63,872 bases of DNA. Source: Colwellia sp. GTDB taxonomy: Bacteria; Pseudomonadota; Gammaproteobacteria; Enterobacterales; Alteromonadaceae. Each line of letters opens with the position of its first letter. The first letter of the stretch is position 1. The translations under genes and the position numbers were made by a program. Shown here in pieces: positions 58,703 to 63,872 of this stretch. The notes beneath the pieces were generated by a model that saw nothing but the letters and a program-made list of their open reading frames with translations, was not told the origin of the DNA and made no database searches. The stretch is taken from NCBI GenBank assembly GCA_029938115.1, contig JAPYOP010000026.1, positions 1-63,872 of the forward strand, given 5' to 3'.

Positions 58703-58909
58703 ATGTCTACAACTACTGGTACAGTAAAATGGTTTAACGAAGCTAAAGGTTTCGGTTTCATCGAGCAAGAAAATGGTCCAGACGTTTTTGCTCACTTCAA
58801 CGCAATCGTTGGCGATGGTTTCAAAACTTTAGCTGAAGGTCAAAAAGTTGAATTCACAGTTACAGATGGTCAAAAAGGCCCTCAAGCTGAGAACATTGTT
58901 GCACTTTAA
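58703..58909 (+). CDS. Cold-shock protein of the CspA family
   Basis: A single cold-shock (OB-fold) domain RNA/DNA chaperone of 68 residues. RNP1 is KGFGFIE and RNP2 is DVFAHFNAI, with the entry [14 protein letters not shown]. An ATG three codons earlier (58694) is part of the AGGATGACT stretch, and AGGA sits 8 nt before the ATG at 58703, which is therefore taken as the start. It is monocistronic, with its own consensus promoter, long leader and terminator, a layout typical of highly expressed csp genes. Which paralogue it is cannot be told. Confidence 0.95.
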   Translation: MSTTTGTVKWFNEAKGFGFIEQENGPDVFAHFNAIVGDGFKTLAEGQKVEFTVTDGQKGPQAENIVAL

Positions 58910-58930
58910 TTTTTATTAATTAAAGTCACA

Positions 58931-58966
58931 AAAAAAGCGAGCTCCTGCAAGGGTTCTCGCTTTTTT
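58931..58966 (+). terminator. Intrinsic terminator after the cold-shock gene
   Basis: AAAAAAGCGAG pairs with CTCGCTTTTTT around an inner part with a short CCT/AGG helix, ending in six T. It begins 22 nt after the stop codon. Confidence 0.85.
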
Positions 58967-59009
58967 AATGTCTATTTTTCCTGCTTTTGTTAATTTCCCT
59001 TCTTTTAAT

Positions 59010-59855
59010 CTAATAAATCACAACTGCTGTCGGACTTAAAACAGCTAAAATACTTAAACGCTCTAAATCACAATAATCTATAGCCGTACGTAACATATCA
59101 TCATTAATACCTAATGAAGTAAGCTGCAATTCATCAATAAGTTCATGTGTGTTTTTTGATTTTAAAAACATTTGCTGAGTCATTATTCTTTTAGCAATAT
59201 AAAGTAACTGAGTCTCGGTATTAATCGAACTAAAATCGTCTTCATCTTGATTACGAATAGGTGCTACTAAATTATAGGGTAATTGCCACAGCTTCAATAA
59301 CTCTGCCCCGCATTCCCCATAAGTAAAACCCAAAACATCTCGCTGCATACGCCATGGTAAAGAGTCACACCCTTCACTTTGACATTCAATTACTTTATCT
59401 GAAGAAACTTGCTTTACAATTAATTCACCTAAATTATGTAATAAACCTAAAATAAATAACCGTTCCGCATTGGGTATATTTAAGCTGCAGCCCAAAAATT
59501 TAATTAATAAAGCACAATCAACACTCTGTTCCCAAAAGCTATCTAAGTAAGCTTGTTCGGCATTAATTGATTTAAATGCTTGTGTGGTAAAATAGGCAAT
59601 AACTAAGTTGTATACTTCGGTGATCCCTAAAACTAAGACCGCTTTAGAAATAGTATCTATTTTTCCTGGATAGTTGAAAAAAGAGCTATTCGCAAGCTTT
59701 AAAATTGTTCCTGAAAGTGCAGGATCAATTAAAATAACATCACTTATATCATCGATAGTTGAAGACTCATCATCAATTAATTCTTTAATCCGAATAAAGG
59801 AGTCTGACAAAACAAATATTTCACCCGCTTGGTCGGCATATTCAATGGCAGTCAT
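59010..59855 (-). CDS. HDOD-domain protein
   Basis: A 281-residue protein with an HDOD domain (about 10-215), a signalling relative of HD hydrolases lacking the catalytic metal site. Typical segments are DISDVILIDPALSGTILKLANSSFF, ISKAVLVLGITEVYNLVI and LFILGLLHNLGELIV. The C-terminal 65 residues are helical and not recognised. No attached GGDEF or EAL domain is present. HDOD proteins in gammaproteobacteria often influence motility or stress responses; no specific role can be read from the context. Confidence 0.88.
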   Translation of the reverse strand: MTAIEYADQAGEIFVLSDSFIRIKELIDDESSTIDDISDVILIDPALSGTILKLANSSFFNYPGKIDTISKAVLVLGITEVYNLVIAYFTTQAFKSINAEQAYLDSFWEQSVDCALLIKFLGCSLNIPNAERLFILGLLHNLGELIVKQVSSDKVIECQSEGCDSLPWRMQRDVLGFTYGECGAELLKLWQLPYNLVAPIRNQDEDDFSSINTETQLLYIAKRIMTQQMFLKSKNTHELIDELQLTSLGINDDMLRTAIDYCDLERLSILAVLSPTAVVIY

Positions 59856-59938
59856 AAAAAAATTCCGATATAGGTAGTTAGCAATAGATTATTTATATCT
59901 ATAAATTTAGCACAAATTCAGAGAAACTCATTAATAAA

Positions 59939-60790
59939 TCAATATTCGACACTTATTTGATAAGACGAAAATTTGCGCATATTAATAACACCCTGTTCAA
60001 AAATTAAGTACTGCCCTTTAATACCAAGTAAAACACCTGATACAGATGACGTTTTATCAAAATTTAAAGAACTAATTTTAGTTAAATACTGACTAACAGG
60101 ATAATTTATCTCAACGACGTCTTCATCTAGTAGCTGAACGGCGTCTTCACCAAATTTCAAGGCGATATCATCTAAGCGCTCCTTAATTTTCGGCACAAGG
60201 ACTTTTGCTTGGGCTTTTAAATCTATCGCCTCATTACTGCCTTTAAGCATTGCTCGCCAGTTTGTTTTATCTCCGATAAATTCTGCCAACGCGGTTTCAA
60301 CTAATCCTGACTGTAAGCGAGTACTTACCTTGAAAATAGGTAAAGCTTGAGTGGCACCTTGATCAATCCATCGAGTTGGCAGTTGTGTATGTCGAGTAAT
60401 TCCTACCTTCAAAGCAGAAGTGTTTGATAAATATACATAATGATCAACCATACAATGTTGCTCACCCCATTCAGGCTCTCGACAAGTCCCTAAATGATGA
60501 TGACAGGTTTCTGGCTTCATAATGCACATATCACACTGAGCAAGTTTGGCCATACACGGATAACAAAAACCTTGCGAGTAACTTTTTTTAGTAGCTCTTC
60601 CACAATGCTTACATGCTATTTTACTATGAAAATTCAAGGTTATCTCTTGACCTATTAACGGATTCAAGGCAATGCTCTGTGGTTCGTCATCGTCATTAAT
60701 AGCCGCTAAAGGCAATTGGTATTGAACAACATTATTGCTATCAAGTTGTGCTGTTAATTTTTCTACTGAGCCTATGGCTGAAATTGGCAT
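59939..60790 (-). CDS. DUF2797-family zinc-finger-like protein
   Basis: A 283-residue cytoplasmic protein. A cysteine-rich core (about residues 57-115) has CKHCGRATKKSYSQGFCYPC, CDMCIMKPETCHHHLGTC and a later Cys, consistent with bound zinc. It is followed by YVYLSNTSALKVGITRHTQLPTRWIDQGA, a GIY-YIG-like segment typical of DUF2797. The function is unknown. arfB lies 30 nt upstream on the same strand, so they may be co-transcribed. Confidence 0.88.
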   Translation of the reverse strand: MPISAIGSVEKLTAQLDSNNVVQYQLPLAAINDDDEPQSIALNPLIGQEITLNFHSKIACKHCGRATKKSYSQGFCYPCMAKLAQCDMCIMKPETCHHHLGTCREPEWGEQHCMVDHYVYLSNTSALKVGITRHTQLPTRWIDQGATQALPIFKVSTRLQSGLVETALAEFIGDKTNWRAMLKGSNEAIDLKAQAKVLVPKIKERLDDIALKFGEDAVQLLDEDVVEINYPVSQYLTKISSLNFDKTSSVSGVLLGIKGQYLIFEQGVINMRKFSSYQISVEY

Positions 60791-60820
60791 GTGTACTCTC
60801 TATTGATTTCTTTTATTAAC

Positions 60821-61234
60821 TTAAAGTTTAACTTTCTGACGTGTTTGCTTTACTGTCTTTCTATTCGCTTTACCGGTTAATCTTCGCTGAATAGAGCCTT
60901 TAGTTGGCTTGGTGGCTCGCCTTTTCTTTTGTATTATCATTACAGATAAAATAAATTCTTTTAGCCGTTTTAAGGCATCATCTTTGTTCATTTCTTGGGT
61001 TCTAAAAGATTGTGCTTTAATAATAATAACGCCCTCTTTTGAAATACGAGCATCTTTACAGGCGAGTAATCTCTCTTTATAAACAGTTGGTAAGGTTGAA
61101 CGGCGAATATCAAAGCGTAAATGAATTGCAGTAGCCACTTTATTAACCCGTTGGCCGCCATTTCCTGTAGCACGTATAGCGCTAAGCTCTATTTCCCAGT
61201 CAGCTAAGCTAACATTATTTGATATCTCTAACAC
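60821..61234 (-). CDS. arfB: Alternative ribosome-rescue factor ArfB (YaeJ)
   Basis: ArfB is a peptidyl-tRNA hydrolase that frees ribosomes stalled without a stop codon. The catalytic GGQ is at residues 26-28 (ATGNGGQRVNKVATAIHLRF). The basic, Lys/Arg-rich C-terminal tail that enters the empty mRNA channel is present (KKRRATKPTKGSIQRRL and onward). At 137 residues it matches E. coli (140), too short to be a release factor. Confidence 0.95.
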   Translation of the reverse strand: MLEISNNVSLADWEIELSAIRATGNGGQRVNKVATAIHLRFDIRRSTLPTVYKERLLACKDARISKEGVIIIKAQSFRTQEMNKDDALKRLKEFILSVMIIQKKRRATKPTKGSIQRRLTGKANRKTVKQTRQKVKL

Positions 61235-61291
61235 TTTTCTTTACCATCAATTTATTCAAACTATTTATTAACAAGCTCACACCCAACACAG

Positions 61292-61561
61292 ATGACTACA
61301 AACAAAGCTTGGTTCGTATATTTTTTACGTTGTAATGACAATAGCTTATACGCTGGGATCACTACCGATATAGATCGCCGTTTGCACCAACATAATCATA
61401 CCAAGCTTGGCGCTAAGTATACTAGAGCAAAACGTCCGGTAACACTTGCTTTTCTTGAGGCGGCATTAGACAAAAGTACGGCAAGCAAAAGAGAATATCA
61501 GCTAAAGAAGCTTACTAAAATACAAAAAGAGCGGTTAGTTAGTAAATATAGTTCATCGTAA
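61292..61561 (+). CDS. GIY-YIG domain protein (UPF0213/YhbQ type)
   Basis: An 89-residue stand-alone GIY-YIG nuclease-fold protein. The two strands read WFVYFLRCNDNSLYAGITTD, with the helix DIDRRLHQHN carrying the conserved Arg and the later glutamate in AFLEAA and KREYQLKKLTK. This is the YhbQ/UPF0213 subfamily, whose role is unclear (possible DNA repair). It is divergent from arfB. Confidence 0.9.
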   Translation: MTTNKAWFVYFLRCNDNSLYAGITTDIDRRLHQHNHTKLGAKYTRAKRPVTLAFLEAALDKSTASKREYQLKKLTKIQKERLVSKYSSS

Positions 61562-61667
61562 AATAACATTTTAGTGGTCTGTTCAGTTCCTTTTGAGATT
61601 GTTTTTTTCGATTTATCGAATGATCACTGTTAGAATGCCTCGTTTTGTAAAAATGAAGTGATGAACC

Positions 61668-62411
61668 ATGACTGAAAATATACTGAAAGAAACTATGTTT
61701 ATTGAACAATACTGTCCTATTGATAACGATGAAATTAGCTTTACGCGCCAGCAAGGTAGTGACTTTGCCAAGCAAGTGGCTGATGATTTCAATCCGCTTC
61801 ACAATATTGAAGCTAAACGTTTTTGCATACCCGGCGATCTATTGTTTTCAGTGATCATTGCTAAAGCAGGCTTACATAAAGAAATGAGCTTTAACTTTTC
61901 AGGTATGGTTAATGATAATATTACTTTAAGTTTTCCTAGCGAAATTAACAACAGTTTTGATGTTGTTGACGATAAGGACAAAACATACTTAACAGTAGAA
62001 GCTAGCGGTGAAAAAACTAACTGTTCAGCATTGATCAATGCACTAACCAAAGCTTACGTTGATTTCTCAGGCCATACTTTCCCCGATATTTTAGTAAAAT
62101 TAATGGCTGAAAATAATGTCATGATCAACCCTAGTCGCCCCATGGTGATGTATCAGTGCATGAAAATAAGTTTAGAGCGTCTTGATATTACCTCGCTTTC
62201 TCTACAACTTGCTCAAACAAGTTTATCTATTGAAGGTAAACGTGGTGATGCTTGGTTAGAGTTTGATTTAATTAGCGAAGGCGAAGTCGTTGGTCACGGT
62301 AAAAAACACATGTTATTAAGTGGTTTACGTGAGTATTGCCAAGATAACGTTGATGCTATGGTTACACAATACAAAAATAGTAAAGCTGACTACAACTCGA
62401 CATCTAGTTAA
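61668..62411 (+). CDS. DUF3581-family protein
   Basis: A 247-residue cytoplasmic protein with FTRQQGSDFAKQVADDFNPLHNIEAKRFCIPGDLLFSVI near the start. This resembles the entry of MaoC/hot-dog hydratase-like folds (DFNPLH) and is what I remember of the DUF3581 family of Alteromonadales and Vibrionales. No catalytic role is established. A hairpin-forming repeat follows its stop codon closely. Confidence 0.78.
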   Translation: MTENILKETMFIEQYCPIDNDEISFTRQQGSDFAKQVADDFNPLHNIEAKRFCIPGDLLFSVIIAKAGLHKEMSFNFSGMVNDNITLSFPSEINNSFDVVDDKDKTYLTVEASGEKTNCSALINALTKAYVDFSGHTFPDILVKLMAENNVMINPSRPMVMYQCMKISLERLDITSLSLQLAQTSLSIEGKRGDAWLEFDLISEGEVVGHGKKHMLLSGLREYCQDNVDAMVTQYKNSKADYNSTSS

Positions 62412-62414
62412 TAA

Positions 62415-62460
62415 TTGCAAGTTACGACCCACGTAACTTGCAAATTCGCTACTCGTTACT
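62415..62460. repeat. Perfect 12-bp hairpin plus CGCTACTCG repeat
   Basis: TTGCAAGTTACG (62415-62426) and CGTAACTTGCAA (62432-62443) form a perfect 12-bp stem with a 5-nt loop, 4 nt after the DUF3581 stop. It is followed at once by the dispersed core attcgctactcgttact (62444-62460), which runs into the 3' end of the convergent gene. It may act as a terminator despite lacking a T tract. Confidence 0.75.
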
Positions 62461-62952
62461 ATTCTGATTATATTCATTCTCAAATCCTTGCCGTTGTGTT
62501 TTTTTATCTTCACTACAAAAAGCAAACACCTGTAAATTTTTAGGTCGCTGACATTTTGTTGGTTGTTGATAAAAAGCTATCCATGCCTGTTTTTTACTGC
62601 CCTGATATTTTGATTTTATCACAATGCTACTATTCGTTTTAAAAGGTGTCCCTGCCTTAATTTCCTTGCGCTTTATGCTTTTTTCGTTGCTGCGATAAAC
62701 AGCTGCTTTGGTAACACCTTTTTTCTTAGCTTTACTTTTACTTTGCCCTGTTTCACATTGCCACCATTTATCACGCGCTTTATCCTCTCTGCCACGTAAG
62801 CTAGTACCACGCTTGGATGAGTAGCCACTTCGTTGCATTGCTTGCGCATGATGTAATTTTTCTAATAGTGGTTTACAGCGTTTTTTAGCTTCAGTTATTG
62901 GAGAGAAAAAAAGTAGTAATATAAATATAAAAGTAAGAGTGATTAGGTTCAT
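62449..62952 (-). CDS. Exported basic hypothetical protein
   Basis: A 167-residue protein with a signal peptide (about 1-22, ending TEA) and a Lys/Arg-rich mature part. It has four cysteines (KRCKPLLEKL, WWQCETGQ, TKCQRPKNLQVFAFC). I do not recognise the family. The segment RSGYSSKRGTSLRGREDKARDKWWQC suggests compact nucleic-acid or surface binding, but this is speculative. Its last codons overlap the dispersed repeat at 62444-62460. Confidence 0.7.
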   Translation of the reverse strand: MNLITLTFIFILLLFFSPITEAKKRCKPLLEKLHHAQAMQRSGYSSKRGTSLRGREDKARDKWWQCETGQSKSKAKKKGVTKAAVYRSNEKSIKRKEIKAGTPFKTNSSIVIKSKYQGSKKQAWIAFYQQPTKCQRPKNLQVFAFCSEDKKTQRQGFENEYNQNSNE

Positions 62953-63073
62953 ACATTCAATCCTTGAATTATTTTGCGTGAATTCTTATCCGTGAATTCA
63001 TATTGGTAATAATAATCATAGTTCAAAAATTTAGACTAGGATTAAATTAATCACATAAACATGGATGTTACTG

Positions 63074-63872
63074 ATGAAATTATTTTTAATTGCGTTTCTA
63101 TTCTTCTTTCTATTTTCAGCTCATATATCAGCTCAAGATAAACCTGCGCTTCAACACGCTAAAACGTATAAAACAGTTGATGATATTAAACAATATTGGC
63201 TTTCTGAAAAGCTTGATGGCATGCGCGGTTATTGGAATGGAAAACAGTTGTTATCTCGCCAAGGCAACCTTATTCATAGCCCAAAGTGGTTTACTAAAAA
63301 CTGGCCGAAAAATGCGCTAGACGGAGAATTGTGGATAGGTAGAGATCAATTTCAGCAAACGCTTTCTTGCGTTAGAAAAACAAAAATTGATGAAGTTTGT
63401 TGGCAAAATGTACGCTTTATGATTTTTGATTTGCCTGGCAACACAAGTGTTTTCACTGAGCGTATAAACGAAATGCAACAATTAATTAAGAGCACAAATT
63501 CAACTTATCTAACCATGATCAAACAGTTTAAGTTAGAGAACATCAAACAGTTAGAAAGCAGGCTCAATACTATTATTACCAATAAAGGCGAAGGGTTAAT
63601 GCTACACCGTGGCAGCGCTTTTTATCATGTTGGTAGAACTGCAAATATAATGAAACTTAAAAAACATCAAGATGGTGAGGCACAAGTTATTGCTCATCTG
63701 CAAGGCAAGGGTAAATATCAAGGAATATTAGGTGCCTTAAAAGTAAAAACAACCGAAGGTATTATTTTTAACCTTGGCTCTGGTTTTACTGATGCCGAGC
63801 GAGCTAACCCACCAGCAATTGGCAGTATTATTACTTATAAATACAATGGTAAAACGCAAGCTGATATACCAA
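63074..63872 (+). CDS. Secreted ATP-dependent DNA ligase, LigE type (3' end outside window)
   Basis: A minimal ATP-dependent DNA ligase with an N-terminal signal peptide (MKLFLIAFLFFFLFSAHISA), as in the LigE group of Vibrio, Psychromonas, Haemophilus and Neisseria. The adenylated lysine is K46 in SEKLDGMRG (motif I). Others are LDGELW (motif III), GEGLMLHRG (motif IV) and IMKLKKH (motif V), followed by the OB fold. The frame is open to the last base with no stop; comparison suggests about a dozen residues are missing. Its likely site is the periplasm, where ATP is scarce; a role in DNA uptake or extracellular DNA has been proposed for the family. Confidence 0.92.
   Translation, partial: MKLFLIAFLFFFLFSAHISAQDKPALQHAKTYKTVDDIKQYWLSEKLDGMRGYWNGKQLLSRQGNLIHSPKWFTKNWPKNALDGELWIGRDQFQQTLSCVRKTKIDEVCWQNVRFMIFDLPGNTSVFTERINEMQQLIKSTNSTYLTMIKQFKLENIKQLESRLNTIITNKGEGLMLHRGSAFYHVGRTANIMKLKKHQDGEAQVIAHLQGKGKYQGILGALKVKTTEGIIFNLGSGFTDAERANPPAIGSIITYKYNGKTQADIP

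Noticed and set aside
63090..63320. 76-residue ORF at the right end
   Set aside because: Out of frame within the secreted DNA ligase gene, which is open through the window end.

Overview
The window is one continuous stretch of core chromosome from an AT-rich marine gammaproteobacterium. Protein wording and gene order point to the Alteromonadales, most likely Colwelliaceae (Colwellia or Thalassotalea type). This placement is inferred from family resemblance and synteny; no database was searched. Nearly all genes are housekeeping genes in orders known from Shewanella, Vibrio and E. coli. No tRNA, rRNA, CRISPR array, insertion sequence or prophage was seen.

Layout. (1) 1-9.3 kb: 3' part of mutS, facing rpoS-nlpD-yqaA-pcm-surE-truD-ispF-ispD-ftsB on the minus strand (stationary-phase sigma factor, amidase activation, protein and tRNA maintenance, isoprenoid synthesis, division). 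(2) 9.5-11.3 kb: a TonB-domain envelope protein and an unrecognised gene. (3) 11.7-24.2 kb: the eno-pyrG-mazG-relA-rlmD block on the minus strand, divergent from barA. A DUF4202 gene, a YbaN-type membrane protein and a TrmH-family methyltransferase are inserted between pyrG and mazG. (4) 24.2-31.1 kb: lepA-lepB-rnc-era-recO-pdxJ-acpS, minus strand. (5) 31.4-38.8 kb, the accessory part: an S15/CocE-type hydrolase, a divergent membrane-bound ToxR/CadC-type regulator with a phased GTGA repeat between them, a PhoH2-like PIN-ATPase preceded by a coupled PIN fragment, and a solute-binding-protein pseudogene broken by two single-base losses. (6) 38.9-51.3 kb: rapA, rluA, a DUF3530 gene, djlA, then lptD-surA-pdxA-rsmA-apaH with apaG missing from its usual place. 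(7) 51.4-58.7 kb: a chemoreceptor with a textbook sigma-28 promoter, then a TonB-dependent receptor followed by a TPR-sulfotransferase. (8) 58.4-63.9 kb: a cold-shock gene with a consensus promoter and long leader, HDOD, DUF2797, arfB, GIY-YIG, DUF3581, an exported basic protein, and a secreted ATP-dependent DNA ligase (LigE type) cut by the window end.

Intergenic DNA carries at least two dispersed repeat families: a CGCTACTCG-containing element, one copy of which abuts the rluA start and can be mistaken for coding sequence, and a palindromic TGTAGGTCG...CGACCTACA element. The points most worth following are the TonB receptor/TPR-sulfotransferase pair, the hydrolase/regulator pair with its candidate operator, the PIN-fragment/PhoH2 pair and the two repeat families. 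No wholly new multi-gene system is clearly demonstrated.
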